A stretch of DNA of 36,318 bases, from the NCBI RefSeq assembly GCF_014859565.1, contig NZ_JACUUA010000016.1:1-36318 (forward strand), in the 5' to 3' direction. Position numbers and translations under genes: made by a program. The DNA is from Marinospirillum sp. Its GTDB lineage: Bacteria > Pseudomonadota > Gammaproteobacteria > Pseudomonadales > Halomonadaceae. This document shows, in pieces, positions 1 through 7,990 of the stretch. Within the stretch, counting starts at the first letter, position 1. Each line of letters begins with the position of its first letter. Under the pieces are notes generated by a model. It worked only from the letters and a program-made list of their open reading frames with translations. It was not told the DNA's origin and made no database searches.

Positions 1-413
1 GGTTGGTTCGGGTCGCGCCACTTAGCGATATTCCCATCACCTGTACACTGGAGCGTTTTGCCGTTGTACATGGCATAACGGGTCGGGAAGTTCAGCTCAG
101 GGTCATCATAAACCAGCTTGACTGGGATTTCTGTGGGGTTGCTACCCAGCATTTCCATGATTCGCTGATCAATCAGGTAATTGTTGTCGTTGCCACGATC
201 CATCGAAGTGACCAAAAAATGATCCAGTTTCTTCGGCATCTGGAAGGTGCTTCCGCTGCCGGATGTGCGTGCAGCACCCTTCATACCGATTTTAATTTTG
301 CCGCGCTCCACAAGACCGGGAGTGAGGTTCTTAACCCCGGTTGGACGCCAGCGTGCCAGTTCTTCAGGGGTTTGCGGGTAACTGCTGGCATCTGTTGCAA
401 TGATGTTTGACAT
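1..413 (-). CDS. Recombination directionality factor, gp3-like (partial, C-terminus outside window)
   Basis: I translated this by hand on the minus strand from the ATG at 413-411; the reading frame is open for 137 codons to the window edge. The product begins MSNIIATDASSYPQTPEELA and has a GKIKIG strand, a PKKLDHF segment and a TGDG turn near the visible end. This layout is that of the phiC31 gp3-like recombination directionality factor family, often labelled 'hydrolase or metal-binding protein' in phages. Known members switch a serine integrase from integration to excision. The ATG overlaps the stop of the upstream nuclease gene by one base (TAATG), so the two are probably translationally coupled. 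Assignment is by pattern recognition, not search. No integrase is in the window to pair with it. Confidence 0.55.
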   Translation of the reverse strand, partial: MSNIIATDASSYPQTPEELARWRPTGVKNLTPGLVERGKIKIGMKGAARTSGSGSTFQMPKKLDHFLVTSMDRGNDNNYLIDQRIMEMLGSNPTEIPVKLVYDDPELNFPTRYAMYNGKTLQCTGDGNIAKWRDPNQ

Positions 414-1246
414 TAGTATTCTCTCCGAGTGTAGGCGTATACAGGCAAGTCCAGTGACTCAACAGCAGGCCACTTATCCATATCGCCATACTTTGATTCG
501 CATTCCAGAATGGCATTGAGGTCGCGCTTGTAAAGGTCGCGGCCAAGATCTTTGGCTCGAACGGTCAGCCGGTGAACGTGGACAGGGTATTTACCCATTT
601 CTCGGCGCTTGCCGATTGCCAGAAACAAGAATTCTTCGATCCTGGTTCCACTGGCAATGCTGCAGCCATCTGCGTAGAAGGCATCTTGCACATGGTAACG
701 GTATTCATACACCGATTTTGCAAACGGGAAAGCCGCTGGAAAGTCAGTGGTCTTTACATCCACAATCACTTCGGGGAAAGCCCACCAGTCCGGTCGGCAG
801 CGGCATAGCAATCCGGTATCAGGGTCTTCCCAGTATGCAGAAAGCTCTGCCTTGCCATCCGGCGCAGTCATCAATGCCCTAGCTTCAGGGTGCGCCATCA
901 CCGAATCGCGCTGCATCAGCAGCATGTTGTGCTCATCCAAAGACAGTATGGTTTTGCCTGCGGCCTGCTGCTCAAATTCCGCCGCCGCCTGCTTGCCTGC
1001 CGTGGTGCGCCGGTCGAATTTTTCTGGCTCACAGATAAACTGCTGCTCAAACAGATGCGGCTCCAGCAGCAGCGTATGCAGTGCAGTGCCAAGGTTGGCC
1101 GCTGCACTGCTATTGTCTTGCGGGGCAGCTTTAGACCACGCCAGTAGCCCAGGTGCCGCTGACACCATATCCAGCTGAGACTTGCTGTATCCGGCACCGC
1201 CGTGATAGTCGCTGTTGCTGATTCCTGAGTAAACGCCTGATTTCAT
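413..1246 (-). CDS. RecE-like exonuclease (PD-(D/E)XK, exodeoxyribonuclease VIII type)
   Basis: The 277-residue product has the RecE/Cas4-type nuclease core: an RPDWW motif, then VIVDVKTT (the D-x-K pair), then YRYHVQDAFY, matching the family's YHxQxAFY motif. Such enzymes resect double-stranded ends 5' to 3' for single-strand annealing recombination and usually work with a RecT-type annealase, which is not visible here. The N-terminal part has the usual GTALHTLLLEP helix. I chose the ATG at 1246, preceded by GAGG on the minus strand, over an upstream start at 1303 because the extra residues do not look like the family. It is the first gene of a leftward operon with the directionality factor downstream. 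Confidence 0.8.
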   Translation of the reverse strand: MKSGVYSGISNSDYHGGAGYSKSQLDMVSAAPGLLAWSKAAPQDNSSAAANLGTALHTLLLEPHLFEQQFICEPEKFDRRTTAGKQAAAEFEQQAAGKTILSLDEHNMLLMQRDSVMAHPEARALMTAPDGKAELSAYWEDPDTGLLCRCRPDWWAFPEVIVDVKTTDFPAAFPFAKSVYEYRYHVQDAFYADGCSIASGTRIEEFLFLAIGKRREMGKYPVHVHRLTVRAKDLGRDLYKRDLNAILECESKYGDMDKWPAVESLDLPVYAYTRREY

Positions 1247-1302
1247 TGGAAACGCCTCGTATTGATGGCTGTATTGATTGCGCTTTGTGCAACTCGAAAT
1301 CA

Positions 1303-1332
1303 ATCATAGTCGATAATCGCGGCAAGCGTCAA
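1303..1332 (-). promoter_or_regulatory. Sigma-70-like promoter for the leftward RecE operon
   Basis: On the minus strand, TTGACG (1332-1327) is followed by an 18-bp spacer and TATGAT (1308-1303), each one mismatch from consensus. The -35 box lies in a tandem AAGCGTC AAGCGTC repeat at 1324-1337, which could be an operator. The start point would fall about 50 bases upstream of the exonuclease ATG. Confidence 0.6.
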
Positions 1333-1372
1333 GCGTCAAAATAACACCGCAATACAGAATTTACACAAGGGG

Positions 1373-1402
1373 TTGCAGCTGCCCAATGGATTGCAGTAAT
1401 AT
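1373..1402 (+). promoter_or_regulatory. Possible rightward early promoter with palindromic operator
   Basis: TTGCAG (1373-1378), an 18-bp spacer and TAATAT (1397-1402) give a weak sigma-70 candidate reading towards the Cro-like gene. A perfect 8-bp palindrome GCAGCTGC (1375-1382) overlaps the -35 box, where a repressor could bind. TTGCA/TGCAA words recur nearby at 1391 and 1435. No repressor of the CI type was found in the window. Confidence 0.35.
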
Positions 1403-1456
1403 CCGTCACGAATTGCTTTTTATGCAACCACAATCAACAGGATGACAGGTGATATT

Positions 1457-1651
1457 ATGCGACTTAAAGAATACCGGGATGCGCTGAACATCCCGTTTAC
1501 CAAGGCTGCTGAAGACCTGCAGATCAGCGGTAGTCAGCTATCCCGCTACGAAACAAAAGGGCAGATACCCAGTCCGGAAATTATGAATCGTATCCGAGAG
1601 TGGTCAAAAGGATGTGTGCAGCCGAATGATTTTTATGAGCTGAAATCATGA
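1457..1651 (+). CDS. Cro-like HTH transcriptional regulator
   Basis: This 64-residue protein starts MRLKEYRDALNIPFTKAAED and carries a helix-turn-helix of the Cro type: AAEDLQISGSQLSRYE as the recognition unit, then PSPEIMNRIREWS and a C-terminal VQPNDFYEL. Short phage regulators ending in 'PNDFY' after a P-x-PE-M helix are common in lambdoid-like control regions. I chose the ATG at 1457 because AGGTG sits 6 bases before it; an upstream in-frame ATG at 1442 has an AGG too close to act. It is the first rightward gene after the divergent control region and probably represses one or both promoters. The last bases overlap the next ATG. Confidence 0.75.
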   Translation: MRLKEYRDALNIPFTKAAEDLQISGSQLSRYETKGQIPSPEIMNRIREWSKGCVQPNDFYELKS

Positions 1652-1944
1652 TTAATGATACGGAGATTATTGCAGCGGTTGCCAAAGGCGAAGAAAACGC
1701 AGATCTTGGGCACCTACACCTCTTGTCTTTTACCGGAAAAATAAAGCAACGGACTGGCTGGATTACGAGTTGCCAGCGATATTGTGGATGCGCTCAATGG
1801 AAAAACGGATGCACTGGCAACACGAATAAATGCAGCGCTCATGAACAATCATGGATTATTTGTTGAGCTGGCAATGGCGCTGGATGTGATCAGCTTTCGC
1901 AGCTGCTTGAGGAGATGGTGGATGCAGAATCGAGCCAGGATTAA
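1648..1944 (+). pseudogene. Small early gene with apparent frameshifts
   Basis: No single frame runs through this stretch, yet coding-like peptide appears in pieces. Frame 1 from ATG 1648 (overlapping the Cro-like stop) gives MINDTEIIAAVAKGEENADL. Frame 2 from about 1745 gives SNGLAGLRVASDIVDALNGK and continues to about 1890. Frame 1 again gives DQLSQLLEEMVDAESSQD with a TAA at 1942-1944, just before the next gene's ATG at 1950. The pieces are collinear and the last ends where a gene end is expected. This suggests one gene of about 95 residues broken by two compensating indels, by sequencing error, or by programmed shifting. An in-frame TAA at 1742 in frame 2 adds doubt. No function recognised. 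Confidence 0.35.
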
Positions 1945-1949
1945 ACGCA

Positions 1950-2165
1950 ATGCCCCTAACCCCTGAGCAGCGTCAGCAGATACTCGAAATACGCAGGGAA
2001 GTGGGTGTTTTGCCTACCGGCGGTATGCGGGTGTTCAAGGTGACTTTTGCAAACGGCAAGCAGGCGGCAATGCTTAACCCGGATGGCGGAAATATCGCTG
2101 ATGCCTGGGAAACCTGCATTGATCGCTTTGGACGGAAAAACATTAAAAACGTGGTGGCTCAATGA
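1950..2165 (+). CDS. Small hypothetical early protein
   Basis: This is a 71-residue protein, MPLTPEQRQQILEIRREVGV..., with one predicted helix followed by a strand-rich part (MRVFKVTFANGKQAAML) and a short C-terminal helix. There are no Cys/His clusters or membrane segments. AGGA lies about 10 bases before the ATG, and the stop overlaps the helicase start (ATGA at 2162), so it belongs to the same early operon. The compact alpha/beta pattern and position suggest a small accessory protein, but I do not recognise a family. Confidence 0.6.
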   Translation: MPLTPEQRQQILEIRREVGVLPTGGMRVFKVTFANGKQAAMLNPDGGNIADAWETCIDRFGRKNIKNVVAQ

Positions 2166-3619
2166 TTCTGGATGCTATGGACGTGGAGATTAAGCATGAT
2201 GATAACGACAACTGGCGGCACTTGCGCGATTATCAGCATCATGTTGTAACAGGGTGCCGTATAGCGTACGGCAGTGGATTTAATGCGCCGCTGCTTGTGA
2301 TGCCAACTGGCGCAGGCAAGACAACCAGTGCATCGTACATGATCGGGCAGGCGGCATTGCGCGGCAATAATACGCTGATCCTGGTTCACCGCCGGGAGCT
2401 GGTAAAGCAGTTCTCAGCTGCATTGGAGAATTACGGTATTCGGCACGGCCTGATTACGGCCAGCGACCGGATGGATTTAACGCAGCGGGTGCAGGTAGCC
2501 AGTGCTCAAACGCTGGTGCAGCGGATGGATAAAATACCCTGGATGCCCTCGTTAATCGTGATTGACGAGGCGCATCATGCGACCGATGGCAGCGGCTGGG
2601 GCAAGATTATCGCCCGGTATCCATTTGCAAAACTGCTGGGATTAACGGCAACGCCTATTCGCCTGGATGGCAAGGGGCTGGGCAAGGGCTTTGGTGGGCC
2701 TTTTGATAGCATGGTTTTGGGGCCGCCTCCATCGTTTTTGATGGAACGGGGCAATCTGTGTAATTACCGTATTTTTGGCACCGCCGTAACACCTGATATG
2801 AGCGGTGTTCGCAGCAGCAAAGGGGACTGGAGTCGAAAAGAATCCGAGGCTAGAACCGATAAGCCGGCAATTACAGGTAATGCAGTGGCACATTATGCCA
2901 AGTATGCCAAGGGCAAGAGGGCGGCAGTGTTTACTTGTTCTCGTGCTCACGCAGAGCATGTTGCCAGTGAGTTTCGTGCCGGCGGTCATAACTTTGTGGT
3001 GGTGGACGGCACGCTGGATGATTACGAACGCGACCGGCGCATTGCAGCGCTGAGCCGCCATGAGATAGATGGAATTGTGACCGTTGATCTGATCTCTGAG
3101 GGGTTCGACTTGCCCGCGATTGAGTGTGCTATCAGTCTGCGCGCTACCAAGTCTATCTCGCTCTGGATTCAGCAGCTGGGGCGTGTGCTCCGACCAGCGC
3201 CGGGCAAGGATTACGCAATCATTCTGGATCATGTAGGAAACGCCACCCAGCAGGGGTTAGGGCTGCCGGATGATGACAGGGAGTGGTCATTGCAGGGGCT
3301 GGTCAAGAAAACCGGCAAAAAGAAAGATGAAGACCCTAATGCACCAACCCAGTGTGAGCGCTGCTACCACGTTTACCGGCCAAAAATGGGACGCAAGGTA
3401 TGCCCTGAATGCGGTCATGCTGTTGAGGTTCAAAGCAGGGAGATGGAGGTAGTTGATGGGGAGCTGCAAGAGATTGATGTTAAAGCAATTCGTATCGAGC
3501 GCAGAAAAAAAATGTCGGCCTGCAAAACGCTTGAAGACTTCCAAAATCTGGCGCAGGAGCTGGGATACAAGCCGGGATGGGCAAGAATACAGATGGAGTT
3601 AAGACAAAAACGCAGGTGA
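2162..3619 (+). CDS. SF2 DEAD/DEAH-type helicase with C-terminal zinc ribbon
   Basis: The 485-residue product has the superfamily 2 helicase motifs in order: Walker A MPTGAGKTT near residues 47-55, DEAHH at 135-139, LGLTATPIR just after, a motif V-like SEGFDLPAI and a motif VI-like QQLGRVLRP around residue 340. It ends with a CxxC...CxxC zinc ribbon (C398, C401, C414, C417). It resembles the SSL2/RecG-like 'DEAD/DEAH box helicase' of phage replication modules and should be an ATP-driven DNA translocase. It follows the small early gene by an ATGA overlap, and VRR-NUC and primase-helicase genes follow, so a role in phage DNA replication or recombination is the natural reading. Confidence 0.88.
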   Translation: MILDAMDVEIKHDDNDNWRHLRDYQHHVVTGCRIAYGSGFNAPLLVMPTGAGKTTSASYMIGQAALRGNNTLILVHRRELVKQFSAALENYGIRHGLITASDRMDLTQRVQVASAQTLVQRMDKIPWMPSLIVIDEAHHATDGSGWGKIIARYPFAKLLGLTATPIRLDGKGLGKGFGGPFDSMVLGPPPSFLMERGNLCNYRIFGTAVTPDMSGVRSSKGDWSRKESEARTDKPAITGNAVAHYAKYAKGKRAAVFTCSRAHAEHVASEFRAGGHNFVVVDGTLDDYERDRRIAALSRHEIDGIVTVDLISEGFDLPAIECAISLRATKSISLWIQQLGRVLRPAPGKDYAIILDHVGNATQQGLGLPDDDREWSLQGLVKKTGKKKDEDPNAPTQCERCYHVYRPKMGRKVCPECGHAVEVQSREMEVVDGELQEIDVKAIRIERRKKMSACKTLEDFQNLAQELGYKPGWARIQMELRQKRR

Positions 3620-3677
3620 TTAAAATACCCTGCTGTAGCAGACTTTTTGAACCAACAAAACCAACAGGCGAACAAAT

Positions 3678-4112
3678 ATGCGCGAACAGACAATCCAGAA
3701 TCAGGTAAGATGCGATTTATCAGAGCAGCGGCTTGGGGTGTATTTTCGTGTTAACGTAGGTCGCGCATGGGCTGCAAATAACGTGACTCGAATCAACCCG
3801 GAAACAGCTCACAGGTTCCAGCTGCAAGCGGGTGACATGGTGTTGCGTGGTGCACGTCCGTTCAGTACCGGCTTGCCGGAGGGCACCTCTGATATTATCG
3901 GTGGAACAGAGTTGACTGTTACGCAGGGGATGGTGGGTAGTAAGCTGCTGGTATGGACTGCCATTGAAGTTAAAAATTCACGCGGCAAAGCTACTGAAAA
4001 ACAACAAAATTTCCTTGATGTAATTCAGAGTCGCGGTGGAATATCTGGCGTTGTTCGCTCAGGCTCTGAAGCAGTGGCACTGGTAAAAAACTGGTTTAAC
4101 AGGCTGCTGTAG
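3678..4112 (+). CDS. VRR-NUC domain nuclease
   Basis: The 144-residue protein is a stand-alone VRR-NUC (PD-(D/E)XK) nuclease. EGTSDIIG supplies the catalytic Asp (D72) and IEVK supplies Glu and Lys (E97, K99). The tail KATEKQQNFLDVIQSRGGIS has the family's conserved Gln and Gly-Gly. Members cut branched or flapped DNA and are frequent neighbours of phage SF2 helicases, as here. The start follows a 58-base gap with CAGGCG upstream. It probably works with the helicase in processing replication or recombination intermediates; that partnership is inferred from order only. Confidence 0.85.
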   Translation: MREQTIQNQVRCDLSEQRLGVYFRVNVGRAWAANNVTRINPETAHRFQLQAGDMVLRGARPFSTGLPEGTSDIIGGTELTVTQGMVGSKLLVWTAIEVKNSRGKATEKQQNFLDVIQSRGGISGVVRSGSEAVALVKNWFNRLL

Positions 4113-4152
4113 TTGACAAAAAGCCAATCCAAAAAAACAGGCGTTTAGAATA

Positions 4153-6783
4153 ATGTCCAGACCATCAAAATTCGCGCACTGGGTCGCCCAGCAGTCGTGG
4201 CGTGATCCGGGAGCCATGATAGAGCGGTTCAGGGTTGAAATGAGCTTTGCTGCTGAATCGGTAGGTGCACAAGCGCCGGAACAGATAGAGTTTGACGGAA
4301 AGCGTCATTATCTGTTGTCTGCCACCGGGCAGAATGATCAGAAGCAGTATTATGTTGCTTCACTGGAGAAGCACACGGATGGAACTCTCTGGCCCGAAGT
4401 GACTTTCGGGAGCTTCAGGGCATCGGTTAATAATCAATACTGGCTGCCAAGAAATACCGCATGGCAAGAGTTTGAGGTTGCTAGGCGCAGCGGTTCACTG
4501 TCAGAAGACAGTGACAACCTGAGGCGTTACAAGGATGCCATTGCAGAGCAGGTCAAGCGTGCTGAGGAGCTGAAGCGTCAGCGTGATGCACTGGCGGCTG
4601 AGGCGGCTGAAGCGGCAAGGTCTGCTGTGCTAAATGCCTTGAGCAATGCTTGCAGGCCATTCATGCCGGGCGAATCTCACCCTTATCTGGATGCCAAGGG
4701 GCTTACGCCAGATAACAGCATGAGGATTGCTACGGCGGATATTCACGGCAGGCTGTACAGCTACCGTTATGCCGAATGGCGCGACCGCGCATTGATCGTG
4801 CGTGCTGGTGATTTGGTGATACCTATGTGCGAGGCTGTTCCGGACGGAAAAATCTGGAGCATCCAGCGCATAGGGCAGGATGGCACCAAGCTTTTCCCGG
4901 CTGGCAGCCGCAAGAAAGGGTTGTATGCAAAGATCGAAGGCAAGAATGATCTGTTCGGCGTGTGCGAGGGCTGGGCAACCGGAAAAACATCGGCAACACT
5001 AACCGGCATGACTGTTCTGGTGGCGTTTGACTGTGGCAATCTTGATTGTATTGTTAATTTTGCACGCGGCATGGCACGCGGAAAGCCGGTTATTCTGCTG
5101 GCAGATAACGACCTTGCAACACTTCGCAAGCGCGGCAAAAACCCCGGCATCGAGGCTGCTGAATCAATCAAGTTGGCGCAGCAAGTGCCGTACATAACAC
5201 CGGAAATAACGCCGGATATGGAGGAGGCTTGTAGCGACTGGGACGACTACCGGCAGCAGTTTGGCAAGACTCATGCTGCGCAGGTAATGCGTAACGAAAT
5301 ATCCCGCGCTCTGCGAGTCTGGGCTGGCTATCCGGCAAACAATCCTGATATGGTGCCGGTCGAGCGGCTGGTTAATGCAGCTGTTCAGCAGCCAGCAAAT
5401 CAGCTATCAGACCAGTCAGGCCAAGGAACCGGATCTGCACCCCAGGATGAAGATTATGGTGATGTGGCGGTGATGCAGGAGCAGACAGCAAAGCCCATAA
5501 AGCCATCCGGAAAGCCTGTTCACTGGGGTTCCATGCGATGGGATGACACCCTGCCCGTTTTCAATTTCCCGCATCGTAATGACAAAGAAACAGCTCCACT
5601 GGATACCCGCGAAAACCTTCAGTTGATGCTTGAATCCTACGGTGTTGAGTGCCGTTATAACCGAATTTCCAAGGATAACGAGCTGGTAATACCCGGCAGA
5701 GATTTCAGTCGGGATAACAAGACCAATGCCGCAATTTCAGAAATACGAAGTCTGGCCAGTCGCTGCAAGCTGCCGGTAGGGTCGATTGATCGCTACATCA
5801 TCAGTATTGCTGACCGCAACGCCTACAATCCAATCAGCAACTGGATAAAGTCACGCCGCTGGGATGGTCACGACCGCATCCAAGCCATTCTGGACACCCT
5901 AAGAACACCGGCAACATTTAACGAGGATCTGAAAAACATCCTGTTGGTCAAGTGGATGCTGAGCTGCGTGGCTGCGGTTATGACGCCAGATGATCATCAG
6001 TTTTTTTCCAAGGGTGTTTTGGTGCTGCAGGGTTTGCAGAACGCCGGTAAAACAAGCTGGTTCAGGAGCCTGGTTGCTCCAGAGGTTGCCGGTTATATCA
6101 AGGATGGTATGCACCTCGACCCCGCAAACAAAGATTCAATACTAACCGCCGTATCTCACTGGATTGTCGAGCTGGGTGAGCTGGATGCCACTTTCCGGAA
6201 GGCAGATATTGCTAAGCTGAAGGCGTTTATCACCCAGTCCGAAGACCGATTGCGCAGGCCATACGATCCGAGGGATTCCATATTGCCGCGCAGGACGCTG
6301 TTTTTTGCATCGGTGAATGATAAAAGCTTTCTGGTGGATGACACGGGCAACAGTCGATGGTGGACAATCGAAGTGGAGTCAATCAATTACAATCACAGCT
6401 TGGATATGCAGCAGGTATGGGCGCAGATTTATGAAACCATGTATCTGAACGAAGCACCTCACTGGCTGCTGCCGGATGAAGAGGCTATGCTGAATGCCAG
6501 TAACGAACATTACGAACAGATTGATCCGATTGAAGAGCGCATCCTTGCTTACTTCGAGTTTGATGTGACTTACAGTATTCACGGCAAGCGTCAGTATCAC
6601 TATCAAGCCAATCAGGAGATTATGGCAACGGATATTCTGATAAAAATCGGGTATGACCGACCGGATCAGAGGCAGCGCACCAAGGTCGGAAAGATCCTCA
6701 GCGGTATGGGGCTAGCACCCAGGCGGTCGAGCCGTGGCAGTGTTTACTACATGCCGGATCAGCGGCCACGACTGAATGCCTGA
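4153..6783 (+). CDS. Primase-helicase: Toprim domain fused to VapE-type SF3 ATPase
   Basis: This 876-residue protein joins two replication activities. The N-terminal half has a Toprim-like core: CEGWATGKT with E272, then LLADND with D318 and D320 as metal ligands. The C-terminal half is a VapE ('virulence-associated E') helicase with Walker A GLQNAGKTS near 627-635, a Walker B-like WIVELGELD near 670, and the family's RPYDPRDS and RTLFFASVN segments. A coiled, Ala/Glu-rich linker lies around residues 128-160. It should prime and unwind phage DNA and probably starts replication. It is the last gene of the early operon, with two terminators and a repeat-rich non-coding stretch directly downstream. 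An upstream TTGACA at 4113 has no -10 at usual spacing. Confidence 0.88.
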   Translation: MSRPSKFAHWVAQQSWRDPGAMIERFRVEMSFAAESVGAQAPEQIEFDGKRHYLLSATGQNDQKQYYVASLEKHTDGTLWPEVTFGSFRASVNNQYWLPRNTAWQEFEVARRSGSLSEDSDNLRRYKDAIAEQVKRAEELKRQRDALAAEAAEAARSAVLNALSNACRPFMPGESHPYLDAKGLTPDNSMRIATADIHGRLYSYRYAEWRDRALIVRAGDLVIPMCEAVPDGKIWSIQRIGQDGTKLFPAGSRKKGLYAKIEGKNDLFGVCEGWATGKTSATLTGMTVLVAFDCGNLDCIVNFARGMARGKPVILLADNDLATLRKRGKNPGIEAAESIKLAQQVPYITPEITPDMEEACSDWDDYRQQFGKTHAAQVMRNEISRALRVWAGYPANNPDMVPVERLVNAAVQQPANQLSDQSGQGTGSAPQDEDYGDVAVMQEQTAKPIKPSGKPVHWGSMRWDDTLPVFNFPHRNDKETAPLDTRENLQLMLESYGVECRYNRISKDNELVIPGRDFSRDNKTNAAISEIRSLASRCKLPVGSIDRYIISIADRNAYNPISNWIKSRRWDGHDRIQAILDTLRTPATFNEDLKNILLVKWMLSCVAAVMTPDDHQFFSKGVLVLQGLQNAGKTSWFRSLVAPEVAGYIKDGMHLDPANKDSILTAVSHWIVELGELDATFRKADIAKLKAFITQSEDRLRRPYDPRDSILPRRTLFFASVNDKSFLVDDTGNSRWWTIEVESINYNHSLDMQQVWAQIYETMYLNEAPHWLLPDEEAMLNASNEHYEQIDPIEERILAYFEFDVTYSIHGKRQYHYQANQEIMATDILIKIGYDRPDQRQRTKVGKILSGMGLAPRRSSRGSVYYMPDQRPRLNA

Positions 6784-6802
6784 CATTTAAAAAAAAACAC
6801 CA

Positions 6803-6829
6803 AGCCCGGCCATTGCGCCGGGTTTTTTT
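6803..6829 (+). terminator. Rho-independent terminator after the primase-helicase
   Basis: Stem CCCGGC (6805-6810) pairs with GCCGGG (6817-6822) across a 6-base loop, followed by seven T. It lies 20 bases after the primase-helicase stop and would end the early operon. Confidence 0.85.
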
Positions 6830-6974
6830 ATTCTCCCTCCCACAAAACCAGCCTACCGGGAGGTGTATGCCGCCTTAACCAGCAGAAATAACTCGCAAAA
6901 AGTTATTTTTTTTACCCAGAAAACACCGTAAATCCACTTGCTGGCACCTCACAAAACCCCTTACTGGTAGCTTC

Positions 6975-6997
6975 AACCGGCATCGCCGGTTTTTTTT
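6975..6997 (+). terminator. Second rho-independent terminator
   Basis: Stem AACCGGC (6975-6981), loop ATC, stem GCCGGTT (6985-6991), running into a tract of T. It backs up the terminator at 6803. A further AT-rich inverted repeat (7029-7040 with 7053-7063) follows and may be structural only. Confidence 0.8.
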
Positions 6998-7180
6998 CGA
7001 GTTTTTTTTTGCAGCCGTTTTTTTATTCAGAAAAAAAACTATTTGCCCGAAAAGTTTTTTTCTTGGGGTCAGATATGCTGTTTTTATGGTGCTGGTTTTC
7101 TTGATAACCTGTTAGCAACCTGTGCATAAAAAAACTATTTAGTGGATAAGTATGTATTTTGCCTGAAAAGTGACAGATGA

Positions 7181-7451
7181 GTGTAGCCTCAGTGTAACCT
7201 CTGAAACTCTTAAAAAAACCCTGAAAGCCCCATGAATACTACAATCTTGGTTTTTTACAGTGTAACCAGTGCAACCTGTGTAACTTCCTCTCTATATTAG
7301 CTCTGAAAAAAAATAACTATAGGGGGAGTTATTTATTTTTGAGGTTAATATAGGGGTGAGACTAGCACATGTTACACTGTTTCCCTGAAACCAAGTAACC
7401 ACGCGGCTTGCAGCCATGACACCTCTTTTTTCGAGGTTACACAGGTTGCAC
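7181..7451. repeat. 9-bp repeat array, copy A (GTGTAACCT-like, both orientations)
   Basis: Forward 9-mers lie at 7181, 7192, 7260, 7269 and 7278, the last three in perfect tandem. Reverse-orientation 9-mers (AGGTTACAC type) lie at 7369, 7434 and 7443, the last two in tandem. The consensus is GTGTAACCT with changes mainly at positions 4 and 6. The forward and reverse groups flank the hairpin at 7292-7353, making a large palindrome-like module. The same module recurs at 28039-28321. Tandem 9-mers with a 9-base period suggest binding sites for an oligomeric protein, either a replication initiator or a regulator. The stretch 6830-7538 has no convincing gene. Confidence 0.8.
7292..7353 (+). other. 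Long conserved hairpin, copy A
   Basis: Bases 7292-7318 pair with 7327-7353: 27 positions with two mismatches and four G-U pairs, around an 8-base loop with five G. The inner stem AAATAACT/AGTTATTT and outer stem CTATATTA/TAATATAG are perfect. A closely similar hairpin occupies 28152-28214. The reliance on G-U pairs suggests it acts as RNA, but a DNA cruciform is also possible. Confidence 0.65.
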
Positions 7452-7475
7452 TGCATCGAAAAAAAATACAGGGTA

Positions 7476-7504
7476 TTGGACTCAGGCTGTTTGTTGGCTA
7501 CAAT
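7476..7504 (+). promoter_or_regulatory. Promoter for the lysis-module operon
   Basis: TTGGAC (7476-7481), a 17-bp spacer and TACAAT (7499-7504). The -10 is one mismatch from consensus; the -35 is weak, so an activator may be needed. The last 9-bp repeat ends 24 bases upstream of the -35, a suitable place for a regulator. The start point would lie near 7511, which argues for the ATG at 7539. Confidence 0.5.
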
Positions 7505-7538
7505 CAGCAAAACCCCGTATGGCAGAGAAAAAGTTTCC

Positions 7539-7796
7539 ATGATCGAAAGCCTGACCTGTTCAAAATGCCATAAAGTTAAAGCAATTGCTGATTTTTCAGT
7601 GCGATCCGAATACACGAGAGGTTATGATTATTACTGCCGCCAGTGTCGGCGCTATATAAATCGCGCAAGGCGAAATGAAGGCTCTGAGGCAGCAAAAACA
7701 ACAAACAGGCATCAAGAGCCACTGTCAATGGCGAACAGGCTGCTAACGGTAAAATTCAGCGATATAGGCAAGGTTTTGAGCGAGGGCAAGGAATGA
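7539..7796 (+). CDS. Small zinc-ribbon protein
   Basis: An 85-residue protein beginning MIESLTCSKCHKVKAIADFS. It has CxxC (C7, C10) and a second CxxC in YYCRQCRR, a treble-clef or zinc-ribbon arrangement common in small phage DNA-binding proteins and HNH-like knuckles. No HNH catalytic core follows. The frame stays open back to 7416, but that part overlaps the repeat array and the promoter, so I start at 7539. It is the first gene after copy A of the array and could be a regulator of the operon. The stop overlaps the next ATG. Confidence 0.55.
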   Translation: MIESLTCSKCHKVKAIADFSVRSEYTRGYDYYCRQCRRYINRARRNEGSEAAKTTNRHQEPLSMANRLLTVKFSDIGKVLSEGKE

Positions 7797-7972
7797 ATGC
7801 CGGTGCACTGATGAGCGCGGTTATTTTTGGAGTAGTTTTTTATTTTGCCGGTGTGTTTGCCGCCTTCAGTTTTGACCTGAGCGCCTGGCCTGTGTGGTTG
7901 CGTGCCGTTACGGTTTTTGCTGCAATAGCTGCATGGCTTGCTGATATAATGCTGTCTAGCTCTGATTTTTAA
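7793..7972 (+). CDS. Small two-helix membrane protein
   Basis: A 59-residue ORF, MNAGALMSAVIFGVVFYFAG..., read by hand. It has two hydrophobic segments, about residues 6-26 and 36-53, separated by a short SFDLSAWPV turn, and a short polar tail. Its ATG overlaps the zinc-ribbon stop (ATGA), which supports translation. It sits upstream of the HU-like gene and the holin, so it may be part of the lysis set, for example an accessory holin. That role is inference from position and topology only. Confidence 0.6.
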   Translation: MNAGALMSAVIFGVVFYFAGVFAAFSFDLSAWPVWLRAVTVFAAIAAWLADIMLSSSDF

Positions 7973-7990
7973 TAAACCAAGGAACAACTG

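Noticed and set aside
3..410. Plus-strand ORF of 135 codons at the left edge
   Set aside because: It lies opposite the recombination directionality factor frame, which has a family pattern and a coupled start.
2642..3232. Minus-strand ORF of 196 codons
   Set aside because: It lies opposite the helicase gene, whose motifs are in frame throughout.
4113..4151. Promoter from TTGACA at 4113 and TAGAAT at 4146
   Set aside because: The spacer is 27 bp, too long for sigma-70.
7181..7451. CRISPR array
   Set aside because: The repeats are 9 bp, in both orientations, often directly tandem and without spacers of even size.
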